Source of the DNA: Egibacter rhizosphaerae
GTDB lineage: Bacteria; Actinomycetota; Nitriliruptoria; Euzebyales; Egibacteraceae
Direction: 5' to 3'
Assembly (NCBI RefSeq): GCF_004322855.1
Contig: NZ_CP036402.1
Location: forward strand, 372,001 to 436,000
DNA: 64,000 bases
Below, in pieces: positions 17,504-25,832 of this stretch (positions within the stretch are counted from its first letter, which is position 1; every line of letters starts with the position of its first letter). Both the position numbers and the translations under genes were made by a program. The notes below the pieces were generated by a model. It saw only the letters and a list, made by a program, of their open reading frames with translations. It had not been told where the DNA came from and searched no databases.

Positions 17504-18139
17504 TCACGTCGGCGACTGCGGCGAGGTCAGCTCGAACCCCGTTGTGTCCGCGTCGACGAACGTGGCGCGCAGCAACCCGGCGAGGTGCTCGGAGAGCTCC
17601 GAGGACGACCACCCCCGGAAGAGCAAGCGCTCGAACATATCGGTCGAGATGAGCGCGAACAGGAAGTCGGTGGCCGTGCGCCGCGTCCAGCCCGCAGCGA
17701 GGCATCCCTCGTCGGCCAACTGCGCCACGATCCTTCCGCAGCCCTCGAGCTGAGCCGCCGACACGCGCTCGCGGTGGGCGGCCGCGTCCGGATCCCGTGC
17801 CTCGACCTGCTGGATCGCGCGGTCGACTGCCATGATCCGCGGATGATAGTCGGCCAGGTGGTGCGCCCACCGCTCAAGCGCCGTCGGCCCGTCGGGCGCC
17901 TGCCAGACCCGCTCGAGGGAGTCCGCGAGTCCCTCGGCCTGCGCCACGTACCCGAACAGGTTGGCGAGCAGCTCCGCCCGCGACGAGAAGTGCAGGTACA
18001 CCGCGCGTCGGGTCACGCCCGCTCGTCGGGCGACGGCGGCCATCGTCAACGCGTCGAATCCCTCGTTCTCGAGGATGGCACGGGCCGCGCCCAACAGGGC
18101 ACCGCGAGTGCGGCGACTGCGCGCGTTGCTGGGTTCCAC
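17504..18139 (-). CDS. TetR-family transcriptional regulator
   Basis: The helix-turn-helix (LGAARAILENEGFDALTMAA, VARRAGVTRRAVYLHFSSRA) occupies about residues 13-55; the rest is a helical ligand-binding domain. The open frame begins at ATG 18175, but that ATG lies inside one of two operator palindromes, so I prefer GTG 18139 (AAGGGG upstream), giving 211 residues. The operators lie between this gene and the divergent PPOX gene, so it most likely represses both directions and probably the LLM oxidoreductase downstream of itself. Ligand unknown. Confidence 0.88.
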   Translation of the reverse strand: MEPSNARSRRTRGALLGAARAILENEGFDALTMAAVARRAGVTRRAVYLHFSSRAELLANLFGYVAQAEGLADSLERVWQAPDGPTALERWAHHLADYHPRIMAVDRAIQQVEARDPDAAAHRERVSAAQLEGCGRIVAQLADEGCLAAGWTRRTATDFLFALISTDMFERLLFRGWSSSELSEHLAGLLRATFVDADTTGFELTSPQSPT

Positions 18140-18157
18140 AGCACCACCCCTTGAACA

Positions 18158-18176
18158 ACTACACAGACTGTGCATA
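18158..18176 (-). promoter_or_regulatory. TetR operator copy 1 (imperfect)
   Basis: ACTACAC-N5-GTGCATA repeats the layout of the perfect copy 26 bp away, with two or three mismatches in the right arm. The internal CACAG-A-CTGTG dyad is perfect. Confidence 0.55.
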
Positions 18177-18183
18177 CTTAGGA

Positions 18184-18202
18184 ACTACACAGGGAGTGTA
18201 GT
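18184..18202 (+). promoter_or_regulatory. TetR operator copy 2 (perfect palindrome)
   Basis: ACTACAC-AGGGA-GTGTAGT is a perfect 7-bp inverted repeat with a 5-bp spacer, lying between the TetR gene and the divergent PPOX gene. Confidence 0.7.
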
Positions 18203-18264
18203 CCCTCGGCACAGAGGGCCGCGGCATGGGCCGCGCCCAGCGGCCCGGTGGAAGGAGTGCACCC

Positions 18265-18648
18265 GTGAGCGAGGTCTTCACCGACGCCGAACTCGAGTAC
18301 CTGCACGGCGATCGTCGTCTCGGCCGCATCGCCACGGTCGGCCCCGACGGCACCCCGCACGTCGTCCCCACCGGCTGGACGCACAACAGCGACTTGGACA
18401 CGCTGGACTTCGAGGGCATGGACCTGCCGTCGACGAAGAAGTTCCGGGACGTCGCGCGCACCGGTCGCGCGGCGGTCGTCATCGACGACGTCCTGCCGCC
18501 GTGGCAACCGCGGGGCGTCGAGGTGCGCGGCCGCGCCGAGGCGCTGACCGAACCGAGCGCCCTGATCCGCCTGTACCCCGAGCGTGTCGTCTCCTGGGGC
18601 ATCGAGGACTCGCGCATGGGCGTACGTCACGCCCGCACAGTGCCTTGA
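18265..18648 (+). CDS. PPOX-class F420-dependent oxidoreductase
   Basis: The 127-residue split-barrel protein has LGRIATVGPDGTPHVVPTGW, then KKFRDVARTGRAAVVIDDV and a VRGRAEALTE strand, the pattern of the F420-binding pyridoxamine-oxidase-like family. GTG 18265 follows GGAAGGAG at good spacing, which decides against the longer frame to 18226. A divergent TetR regulator and two operators suggest inducible expression. Transcription likely ends at the perfect hairpin at 18683-18722. Confidence 0.88.
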   Translation: MSEVFTDAELEYLHGDRRLGRIATVGPDGTPHVVPTGWTHNSDLDTLDFEGMDLPSTKKFRDVARTGRAAVVIDDVLPPWQPRGVEVRGRAEALTEPSALIRLYPERVVSWGIEDSRMGVRHARTVP

Positions 18649-18682
18649 TCGGGCGCGCAAACAGCCCGCGTGTGGACATCAT

Positions 18683-18722
18683 CGGTCGCTGCCGTGGGCG
18701 ATGACGCCCACGGCAGCGACCG
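18683..18722. terminator. Bidirectional hairpin between convergent genes
   Basis: A perfect 17-bp stem (18683-18699 pairing with 18706-18722) closes a 6-nt loop, GATGAC. It lies between the convergent PPOX gene and the aldehyde dehydrogenase gene. No T-run follows on either side, as is common for actinobacterial terminators. Confidence 0.8.
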
Positions 18723-18731
18723 GTCTTCGCC

Positions 18732-20336
18732 CTAACGCTCGACCGGCGCCGTGGTCCACGCGCCGTCGAGCAGCCGAGGCAGGTCGAGCGGGTTCTCGTC
18801 GCGCAGGGCGGGGGGCAGCAGGGCCTGCGGGGCCGTCTGATAGGCGACGGGACGCAGGAACCGGCGGATGGCTGTGGAGCCGACCGAGGTGTGCAGCGGG
18901 TTGGTGGTGGCCGGATAGGGGCCGCCGTGGTGCATCGCGTGGGTGACGGCCACGCCGGTGGGATACCCGTTGCACACCACGCGGCCGGCCATGCGGGTCA
19001 GCTCCTCGACCAGCTCGGTGATCTTGTCCGCTTCGTCCTCTTCGGTGTGCACGGTGGCGGTGAGCTGGCCCTCCAGCGAGGCTGCGACGGTGATCTGCTC
19101 ACTGGGTGAGGCAGTGACCAGCACGGCCATCGGTCCGAAGTGCTCGGCGGCGAGATCCGGTTCGGCCAGGAAGCGCTCGGCAGGGACGCGCAGAACGGTC
19201 GGGCGGGCGGCGAACCCATCGCGCTCGGTGACCTCACCGGCTGCCAGTACCTCGACGCCGTCGATCGCTCGGGTTCGCGCCAGCTGCTCGGCCAGCGCGG
19301 ACGCGATGCGCCCGTTGAGCAGTGGGCCACCCGCATGCGCCCCGGCCTGCTCGGCAACACGCTCGGCGAACGAGGCGCCCTCGGCGCTGTCGGGCAGCAC
19401 CAGCACCCCGGGCTTGGTGCAGAACTGCCCGGTGCCCATGGTCATCGACTGCAGGAAGCCGTCAGCGATCTCCTCGCCTCGGGCCGCCAGCGCACCGTCG
19501 GTCACGAACACGGGGTTCAGCGAACTCATCTCGGCGTAGACCGGGATCGGCACATCACGCTGTGCCGCGAGATCGTGCAGCGCCCGACCCCCCGCCCGCG
19601 AGCCGGTGAATCCCACCGCGGCGATGCCCGGCGCCTCGACCAGCGCCGACCCGACCTCGACCCCTTGACCGTGGACCATCGACAGCGAGCCGGGCGGGGC
19701 GCCGGCGTCCGTCAGCGCCGCCCGCAGCGCCCGGGCGGTCCGCTCGCATGTCGCCGGGTGGGACGGGTGTGCCTTGGCCACCACGGGGCAGCCCGCCGCC
19801 AGCGCCGAGGCGGTGTCACCACCGGGCACGCTGAAGGCCAACGGGAAGTTGCTCGCACCGAAGACCGCGACCGGACCCAGGGGCACGAGCTGACGGCGCA
19901 GATCCGGTCTCGGGGGCACCACATCGGGGTTGGGCGCGTCGATCGTCGCCTCCAGGTAGCGACCCTCCGCGACCACGTCGGCGAACAGGCGTAGCTGGTT
20001 GCTGGTCCGCGCCAACTCCGTGGACAGCCGAGCCCGCCCCAAGGCGGTCTCGATATCGGCGACGGCGATGATCGCCTCGCCGTCGGCGTCCAGCGCGTCG
20101 GCTAGCCCTCGCAAGACCTCAGCGCGCCGCTGCGGCGTCCAGGCAGCCAGCACCGGCGCGGCCTCCACGGCCGCAGCGACCGCGTCGGCGACCTCGCCGC
20201 TGGTGGCCTCGGCCACCGCCAGCGGACCCTCCCCGCCGGTGCGCGGGTCCGGCCCGCGGAAGCGCGCTCCTTCGGCGCGCTCACGGTCAGCGACCAGGTT
20301 CGCCCCGGTCAGCGCTTCGATCCCCTCGGTACTCAT
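18732..20336 (-). CDS. Alpha-ketoglutarate semialdehyde (2,5-dioxovalerate) dehydrogenase
   Basis: The 534-residue aldehyde dehydrogenase has the features of the NADP-dependent KGSA/DopDH branch: an early EATSGEVADAVAAAVEAAPV helix, FGASNFPLAFSVPGGDTASA, AKAHPSHPATCERTA, the glutamate in YAEMSSLNPV and the catalytic cysteine in GTGQFCTKPG. It oxidises alpha-ketoglutarate semialdehyde to 2-oxoglutarate, the last step of non-phosphorylative sugar-acid and hydroxyproline pathways. It is the last gene of the TRAP/catabolic operon, 167 nt after DctM, with a tandem repeat in the gap. Its presence suggests the pathway drains into the TCA cycle. Confidence 0.9.
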   Translation of the reverse strand: MSTEGIEALTGANLVADRERAEGARFRGPDPRTGGEGPLAVAEATSGEVADAVAAAVEAAPVLAAWTPQRRAEVLRGLADALDADGEAIIAVADIETALGRARLSTELARTSNQLRLFADVVAEGRYLEATIDAPNPDVVPPRPDLRRQLVPLGPVAVFGASNFPLAFSVPGGDTASALAAGCPVVAKAHPSHPATCERTARALRAALTDAGAPPGSLSMVHGQGVEVGSALVEAPGIAAVGFTGSRAGGRALHDLAAQRDVPIPVYAEMSSLNPVFVTDGALAARGEEIADGFLQSMTMGTGQFCTKPGVLVLPDSAEGASFAERVAEQAGAHAGGPLLNGRIASALAEQLARTRAIDGVEVLAAGEVTERDGFAARPTVLRVPAERFLAEPDLAAEHFGPMAVLVTASPSEQITVAASLEGQLTATVHTEEDEADKITELVEELTRMAGRVVCNGYPTGVAVTHAMHHGGPYPATTNPLHTSVGSTAIRRFLRPVAYQTAPQALLPPALRDENPLDLPRLLDGAWTTAPVER

Positions 20337-20386
20337 GTGCGTACTCCTTCTGCGTGTCGACGTCGCGTCAACATTCCACCCTGGCC

Positions 20387-20453
20387 GGAGCCGTCACCCC
20401 GGGCGGGAGCCGTCACCCCGGGCGGGAGCCGTCGCTCTGGACCGGAGCCGTCG
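20387..20453 (+). repeat. 19-bp tandem repeat between DctM and the aldehyde dehydrogenase
   Basis: GGAGCCGTC recurs at 20387, 20406, 20425 and 20444, an exact 19-bp period; the first full units share GGAGCCGTCACCCCGGGCG. It fills most of the one large gap in an otherwise tightly packed operon. Confidence 0.8.
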
Positions 20454-20503
20454 ATGACCGGTTCCCGGAGCCGCTTCCGCGGACCACGAACGACCCGTCA
20501 GGA

Positions 20504-21787
20504 TCAGCGGAAGATGGCCTCGGGTAGCCACATCACAATCTCGGGGACCAGGACGATGATCACCAACCCACCGAGCAACGCGACCACGAACGGCAGGACT
20601 TGACGCGTCAGCCCGACGAACGAGACCTGGCTCACCTTACTCACCACGTACAACAACGCCCCGACCGGCGGCGTCAGCAGGCCGATCATGAGGTTGACCA
20701 CGATCACCACCCCGAAGTGGATGGGGTCCACACCCACGTCGAGCGCGGCCGGCAGCAGGATCGGTGCGAAGATCAGGATGGCGGGTACCGCGTCGATGAC
20801 CAGTCCCACGACGAGGAAGAAGACCATCGCGAGCAGCAGAAACTGCACCGGCCCGACATCGAGGCCGTCCACCAGCGTCGCAAGGTCGTCCCCGACCCGC
20901 TCGGCGGCGACGATGTAGCTGAAGATCCCCACCACCGCGAACAGGACCATCACCGTCGAGGCGAAGACCGCATTGTCGCGGAAGATCCCCCACAGGTCCC
21001 GCAGCGAGATCGTCCGGTAGATGAGGATGCCCACCAGCAACACGTAGCCGCTGGCCACGAACGCGAGCTCGGTCACCGTCGCAACGCCCGTGAGCACGCC
21101 ACCGACGATGATGACCGGGGCGACCAGGGCCATCAGCGCCTCGCTGAGCAGACGCCGCAGGCTGCCGAACGACCGCTCGGTGGGTTTGGCCACCGGCATG
21201 GGCTGGTGGCGGCCACGGAGGAACAGCACCACGAACAGGATCGCGGTGAGCAGCAGCGCGGGACCGACGCCCCCGAGGAACAGTTGCCCGACCGAGAGGT
21301 TGGTGACCAGGGCCACGAAGATCATCGGGATGCTCGGCGGCATGATCGGCCCGATGATCGCCGACGCCGCGTTCACCGACGCCGCGAACGTCGGCCGGTA
21401 GCCCTCCTCGCGCATGGCGGGCATGAGCACGGCGCTCACCGCCGAGGCGTCGGCCGGGGCGCTGCCCGAGATTCCCGACGCGAACAAGCTCACACTGACC
21501 GACACGTACGCCAAAGCGCCCCGGACCTTGCCGATGAAGAACAGCACGAGGTCGATCAGGCGTTTGGTCATCCCGCTGCGGTTCATCAGGTCCCCGGTGA
21601 GGATGAAGAACGGCACCGCCAGCAACTCGAAGCCGGACACGCCGTCCACCATCGCCGTGGGGAGCCGGGTCGCCTCGCCGAGATCGGCGATCAACACGTA
21701 GGCGACGCCCGACGTGGCCATGGCGACCCACACCGGCGCCCCCAGTGCCATGAGGGCGAACAGCAGGACGAAGAGGAGCGCGATCAC
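20504..21787 (-). CDS. dctM: TRAP transporter large membrane subunit (DctM)
   Basis: The start is GTG 21787, overlapping the stop of the creatininase-like gene (GTGA). The 427-residue product has about 12 hydrophobic helices and DctM signatures: GVSGFELLAVPFFILTGDLM, SLFASGISGSAPADASAVSA, IIGPIMPPSIPMIF and MIGLLTPPVGALLYV. DctM forms the sodium-coupled channel that accepts the ligand from the periplasmic binding protein. The longer open frame to 22078 is only the antisense-like shadow of the neighbouring gene. Confidence 0.95.
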   Translation of the reverse strand: MIALLFVLLFALMALGAPVWVAMATSGVAYVLIADLGEATRLPTAMVDGVSGFELLAVPFFILTGDLMNRSGMTKRLIDLVLFFIGKVRGALAYVSVSVSLFASGISGSAPADASAVSAVLMPAMREEGYRPTFAASVNAASAIIGPIMPPSIPMIFVALVTNLSVGQLFLGGVGPALLLTAILFVVLFLRGRHQPMPVAKPTERSFGSLRRLLSEALMALVAPVIIVGGVLTGVATVTELAFVASGYVLLVGILIYRTISLRDLWGIFRDNAVFASTVMVLFAVVGIFSYIVAAERVGDDLATLVDGLDVGPVQFLLLAMVFFLVVGLVIDAVPAILIFAPILLPAALDVGVDPIHFGVVIVVNLMIGLLTPPVGALLYVVSKVSQVSFVGLTRQVLPFVVALLGGLVIIVLVPEIVMWLPEAIFR

Positions 21788-22554
21788 GCGTTGGGGTCCG
21801 TCGTGACGAAGTGACGAGCGAAGGCCGCGATCCGGTCCACGGCCGTCTCCACGATCTCCTCCCCCGCCCCGCGGTTCGCACGGCGGGCGTCCCCGAACGC
21901 CCCGTTGCGGGTGCGGGCCGCGAACGACTTGGGCACCTGGAGCGCGTGCGGCTGGTAATTGTCCTCGTAGGGCCCGTACTCCTCGATCAGGTCGCCGGCC
22001 TCGAGCGCGTCGGTGTGGACGAGCTCCGGCGCCAGCACCATCGCCACACTGGTCTCGATCTCGCAGGCGTGGCCCCATCGATCGGTGACCGCGTGCTCCT
22101 GGATCACGTCGCGTGCCTGGGCGAGATAGAAGGCCGACGCCGCCCGCAGCCCGTCCTCGAACTCGAGCCGCGTGGTGAGCACCGACAGCACGGCCTGGTT
22201 GCCCATGTGCCCGTTCACGAACAGGAAGTGGCGCGGGCCGTGGCGCGCCAGGCTGCGCACGACGTCGGTCATCACGGCCTGGAAGGCGTCCGATCCGATA
22301 GAGATCGTGCCGGGAAACGCCATGTGATGGGCCGAGAGCCCGAACGGCAACGGCGGCGCGACGAGTGCGAGGCCGTACAGCCGCTCGGCGATCCGATGGG
22401 CCAAGCCATCGGCGATGCGGTAGTCGATCCCGAGACCGAGGTTGGGTCCGTGCTGCTCGGTGGCGCCGACGGGCAGGAGGATTACCTGCCCCTCGCCGAG
22501 CGTGGGGGCGAGCTCGGCCGAGCTCGCGGCGGACAGATCGAACGGGGCGCTCAC
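21784..22554 (-). CDS. Creatininase-family amidohydrolase inserted between TRAP DctQ and DctM
   Basis: The 256-residue protein starts at GTG 22554, overlapping the DctQ stop, and ends overlapping the DctM start, so all three are translationally coupled. Creatininase-fold metal ligands are visible in LPVGATEQHGPNLGLGIDYR (Glu, His, Asp), the FVNGHMGNQ segment and GHACEIETS. Family members open cyclic amides or hydrolyse formamides and lactam-like bonds using two metals. Its position inside a carrier operon suggests that it acts on the imported compound or an early intermediate; the substrate is unknown. Confidence 0.85.
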   Translation of the reverse strand: MSAPFDLSAASSAELAPTLGEGQVILLPVGATEQHGPNLGLGIDYRIADGLAHRIAERLYGLALVAPPLPFGLSAHHMAFPGTISIGSDAFQAVMTDVVRSLARHGPRHFLFVNGHMGNQAVLSVLTTRLEFEDGLRAASAFYLAQARDVIQEHAVTDRWGHACEIETSVAMVLAPELVHTDALEAGDLIEEYGPYEDNYQPHALQVPKSFAARTRNGAFGDARRANRGAGEEIVETAVDRIAAFARHFVTTDPNA

Positions 22555-23078
22555 TCCTGGTCTCCTTCCGGTGGCTCGACGTCGTCGCGCGCCGCTTCCC
22601 GCTCGAAGCGCAACGGCAGGACCAGCGCGGCGAGCAACAGGAGGGTCCCGGCGGTGGGGACCGCGGCGAAGGCCCAGCTGGTGGGCAGACCCAACTGGAT
22701 GTACGCGATGCCGGTGCGCACGAGGGTCACTTGGATGCCCGCGTACACGAGCGAGGCGAACAGCACCAACTCGATGGCGCGTACGGCCGTGGCGAGGGCG
22801 AGCTCCGAGCGTCCCTGGAACCGCGCGACGACGAAGTCGACGACGATGTGGCCCCGCTGGTGATAAGCCACGACGACCCCGAGCATGACCATCCAGACGA
22901 ACAGCAACTGGCTGAGATCGGTGACCCACAGGAAGCCACCGCCGAAGAAGGTCCGCATCGCGATCTGGACCGCGTTGATGAGAAAGATCGCGAAGAAACA
23001 CAGCCCGGCGAGGCCGGCGCACGCGCGGGCGAGGTGGTGCACACCGGCGCGCAAGGGTTCGACGGGGAGCGTCGTCAC
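22551..23078 (-). CDS. dctQ: TRAP transporter small membrane subunit (DctQ)
   Basis: The 175-residue protein has the four-helix DctQ pattern: ACAGLAGLCFFAIFLINAVQ, then FLWVTDLSQLLFVWMVMLGVV, with AYHQRGHIVVDFVVARF in the conserved loop between helices 2 and 3. GTG 23078 follows GAGGAGG. It pairs with DctM in a sodium-dependent TRAP carrier. A GC-rich hairpin separates it from DctP, and its stop overlaps the start of the creatininase-like gene. Confidence 0.93.
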   Translation of the reverse strand: MTTLPVEPLRAGVHHLARACAGLAGLCFFAIFLINAVQIAMRTFFGGGFLWVTDLSQLLFVWMVMLGVVVAYHQRGHIVVDFVVARFQGRSELALATAVRAIELVLFASLVYAGIQVTLVRTGIAYIQLGLPTSWAFAAVPTAGTLLLLAALVLPLRFEREAARDDVEPPEGDQE

Positions 23079-23163
23079 GTCACCTCCTCATCGCCAACGG
23101 CCGGCCGGGGCCGCCGCTGGGGCCACAGGACCCCCGTCAGGCCACGGGGCGGCCGGGGTCGGG

Positions 23164-23199
23164 ACTCGGCCCCGGCCCCGGCCCCGGCCCCGGCCGAGT
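23164..23199 (-). terminator. GC-rich hairpin between DctP and DctQ
   Basis: ACTCGGCC (23164-23171) pairs with GGCCGAGT (23192-23199) around a tract of five CCCCGG-like hexamers. It lies 3' of DctP and 5' of DctQ on the transcript, so it could attenuate read-through or stabilise the binding-protein mRNA. Confidence 0.5.
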
Positions 23200-23202
23200 G
23201 GG

Positions 23203-24384
23203 CTAACCGGCCTCCTCGGCCAGCTCGCGGGTTTCCTCCAGCAGGCCCTGCTCCCAGAGGTCACCGTCGAACTGCTCGAACTCGCCCTCGAGCGCCTCCT
23301 CGAACGACTCGATGTCGGGCTCGACGATCTCGAGGTTCTCCTCGAGGGTGCCCATGGCCTCGTCCATCTGCTCGCCGACCTGCTCGGTCACGACCTCGCC
23401 GGCCTCCTCGGCCGCCTCCTCGATGACCTCCTGGAGCTCAGGTTCCAGGTCCGCGTGGATCTCGTCGCTCATGTAGAAGGTCTCGACGTCGCGGATGTAG
23501 TCGATCGGCATGAAGTAGTCCTGCACCTCGTAGAAGCTCTGGGTCACCATCGAGATCGCGCCGTTCTCCTGCGCGTCGACGACACCCTGCTGCAACGAGA
23601 GGTACAGATCGCTGAAGGGCACAACCTCGGGCTGGGCGCCGAGGGCGGTCGCGAACTGCTGTGGCATCTCGGCCTCGGCGATCCGCAGCGAGAGGCCCTC
23701 CATGTCGTCGGCGGTCTCGACCGGGCGGTCGGCGCTCAGCGCGCGGGGCTCCTTGTCGCCCGCGGTGGCGATGACGCGCACCCCGGTCTCCTCCGCCGCC
23801 TCGTCGAACAGCTCCTGGAAGCGGTCGGTCTCCATGACCTCCCGGAACTGCTCGTAGCTCTCCCACATGAACGGCACGCTCGTGACGAGGAAGTTGTCCC
23901 CGCCGTCGAGCGTCGGGTAGATCGAGATCCCCTCGTAGAACATGTCGAGCTCGCCGGCCTGCATGTCGGCGAACAGATCAGGGAAGTCGCCGAGCTGGCT
24001 GTCGGGGAAGATGTCCACCTCGACCGCCCCGTCGGTGCGCTCGGAGAGGATCTCGCCGAACCGCTCGGCCCCGGCGTGCGCGGGGTCGTCCGTGGTCCGG
24101 ATCGTGGCCAGCCGAATCGTGCGCTCCTCGACATCGATGGTCTCGTCGGCGGCCTCGTCGGGCTCTTCCTCGGCCTCCTCCTCGTCGGGCTCGTCGTCCG
24201 GCTCGTCGTCCGGCTCGTCGTCGGGCTCGTCGTCGGGCTCGTCGTCAGGCTCGGGTTCCTCGGTGCCGTCGGCGTCGGGCTCGTCGTCGGCCACGTCGTC
24301 CTCGTCCTCGGCGCAGGCCGCAAGGACCAGGGCGGCGGTCATCAGCGCGGCGAGCAGCCAGAATCTGCGGAGTTGCGCTCGCAT
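23203..24384 (-). CDS. dctP: TRAP transporter substrate-binding lipoprotein (DctP)
   Basis: ATG 24384 follows AAGGAGG and gives 393 residues. The signal peptide ends in a lipobox (LVLAACAED), so the mature protein is lipid-anchored outside the membrane. Residues about 25-80 are an extremely acidic linker built of DDEP repeats. The DctP domain follows: IRLATIRTTDDPAHAGAERF, ISIYPTLDGGDNFLVTSVPF and SLQQGVVDAQENGAISMVTQ. TRAP receptors bind carboxylates through a conserved Arg. The acidic linker agrees with a saline habitat. It delivers the ligand to DctQM, encoded downstream. Confidence 0.93.
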   Translation of the reverse strand: MRAQLRRFWLLAALMTAALVLAACAEDEDDVADDEPDADGTEEPEPDDEPDDEPDDEPDDEPDDEPDEEEAEEEPDEAADETIDVEERTIRLATIRTTDDPAHAGAERFGEILSERTDGAVEVDIFPDSQLGDFPDLFADMQAGELDMFYEGISIYPTLDGGDNFLVTSVPFMWESYEQFREVMETDRFQELFDEAAEETGVRVIATAGDKEPRALSADRPVETADDMEGLSLRIAEAEMPQQFATALGAQPEVVPFSDLYLSLQQGVVDAQENGAISMVTQSFYEVQDYFMPIDYIRDVETFYMSDEIHADLEPELQEVIEEAAEEAGEVVTEQVGEQMDEAMGTLEENLEIVEPDIESFEEALEGEFEQFDGDLWEQGLLEETRELAEEAG

Positions 24385-24421
24385 CTCGGTGCCTCCTTTT
24401 GTTCGATGGCCATTCCCGTCC

Positions 24422-24892
24422 CTATTGGACGTTGTCGTGGCTGAAGATGAACTCGAGCTCGACCGGGGCGTCGCGCGGGAGCTCGGCCACGCCGACCGCC
24501 GAGCGGGCGTGGCGACCCGCGTCCCCGAACACCTCGGCCAGCAGGTCGCTGGCGGCATCCACGACCTTCGGCTGCCCGTGGAAGCCCTCGGCGCTCGCGA
24601 CGAAGCCGGTGACGCGCACGACGCGCCGGATGCGATCGAGACCGCCCAGCGCGTCCGCGGTGACCGCGAGCCCCTGCAGCACACAGATCCGGGCGGCCGT
24701 CCTGGCCTCCTCGAGGTCCGCGTCCTCGCCGACGCGCCCGGTGATGCGTACCTCGCCCTCCTCCTTGGGCAGTTGGCCGCTCACGAAGGCGAGGTCGCCG
24801 TGCACCGCGACGGGGACGTAGTTGAAGGACGGCTTGGCGGGCTCGGGCAGCTGTAGGCCGAGTTCGGCCAGGCGCTCAGTCGGCGTGGGCAT
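24422..24892 (-). CDS. RidA-family (YjgF/YER057c/UK114) protein
   Basis: The 156-residue protein has the RidA pattern NYVPVAVHGDLAFVSGQLP, then EARTAARICVLQGLAVTADA and a C-terminal VGVAELPRDAPVELEF segment. It belongs to the divergent branch with an N-terminal RLAELGLQLP extension; members hydrolyse reactive enamines/imines or act as atypical deaminases. ATG 24892 overlaps the end of the SDR gene by 17 nt, placing it in the operon. With the creatininase-like enzyme it hints at a nitrogen-containing intermediate. Confidence 0.85.
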   Translation of the reverse strand: MPTPTERLAELGLQLPEPAKPSFNYVPVAVHGDLAFVSGQLPKEEGEVRITGRVGEDADLEEARTAARICVLQGLAVTADALGGLDRIRRVVRVTGFVASAEGFHGQPKVVDAASDLLAEVFGDAGRHARSAVGVAELPRDAPVELEFIFSHDNVQ

Positions 24893-25832
24893 CGGTGACC
24901 TCCGTTCGGGCGACGTAGTCGGCGGCAGCGCTGGCGAGCCCGAGCGGCGGCTCGAGCCCGAGGTCGGTGACGGCCGCGGAGCCGTCGACGAGCGGGAAAT
25001 CCGGTCCCTGCCGCGCGACGAGGTCGACCGCGGCCGGCGCCCTGGCGTGGGCGGCCACGGCGCGGGCGAGCTCGGCCAGCGACGCTTGGTGGGCGGCGAG
25101 GTTGTAGACGTGGCCCGGGGAGTCGGCGTGGAGCGCGGCCAGCAGGGCGTGTGCGGCGTCGTCGACGTACATCCAGTCGGCGAGGGTGTCGGTCGCCTGG
25201 ATGCGGGTCGGTCGCCCGGCGGCGACATCGGCGACGAAGGCGACCAGCGCGTCCTGCGAGCCCCCGTACCAGCGTCCCGGTCCGAACACGAGCGGCAACC
25301 GCAACCCGACCGGCCGGACGCCGGTACGTCCCTCGAGTGGCGCCGCCATCAGCTCCGCGGCGGCTTTGGTCGCCCCGTAGATGGTCTGTGGGGCGGGGGG
25401 CACGCGCTCGTCCACGAGTGACCGTGGATCGGGCGTGCCGAATGCGTAGACGGTCGTGGAGCTCGACCACACGATCCGGTCCAGCCCGACCTCGCCGGCC
25501 GCCTCGACCACGTTCACGAGTCCCCGCACATTCACGTCCACCGCGGCCACGGGGTTCTCACTCGCGCCCGCGAGCAGTCCCGCCGGCCCCGAGCCGTAGG
25601 CGGCGAGGTGGACCATTGCGCCCGGGCGCGTGGTCGCCAGCGCCTCGCGCACACTCTCCGGGCTGGCCACGTCGCAGTAAACGACCGGCACGTCGGAGGC
25701 CACGACCGCGGCCCCGGCCGGGTCGTCGGGTGCCAGGAGCACCGGCTCGTAGCCCCGAGCGCGCCCGGCCGCGGCGACGGCACGGCCGATGAACCCCGTG
25801 CCGCCGAACACGGCCAGTGTCACGCGGCTCAC
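24876..25832 (-). CDS. Extended short-chain dehydrogenase/NAD-dependent epimerase
   Basis: The 318-residue protein has the Rossmann motif GGTGFIGRAVAAAGRARGYE at residue 9, the SST strand SSSTTVYAFG, and the catalytic YGATK. Residues about 195-240 include the WMYVDDAAHALLAAL segment of the epimerase/dehydratase C-terminal half. In sugar-acid operons such enzymes oxidise or epimerise the carbohydrate. Its start (GTG 25832) overlaps the stop of the enolase-superfamily gene and its end overlaps RidA. Confidence 0.88.
   Translation of the reverse strand: MSRVTLAVFGGTGFIGRAVAAAGRARGYEPVLLAPDDPAGAAVVASDVPVVYCDVASPESVREALATTRPGAMVHLAAYGSGPAGLLAGASENPVAAVDVNVRGLVNVVEAAGEVGLDRIVWSSSTTVYAFGTPDPRSLVDERVPPAPQTIYGATKAAAELMAAPLEGRTGVRPVGLRLPLVFGPGRWYGGSQDALVAFVADVAAGRPTRIQATDTLADWMYVDDAAHALLAALHADSPGHVYNLAAHQASLAELARAVAAHARAPAAVDLVARQGPDFPLVDGSAAVTDLGLEPPLGLASAAADYVARTEVTDAHAD

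Noticed and set aside
20600-21814. Long His/Asp/Arg-rich frame opposite DctM
   Set aside because: Antisense shadow of the DctM gene; composition is that of reversed membrane-protein codons.
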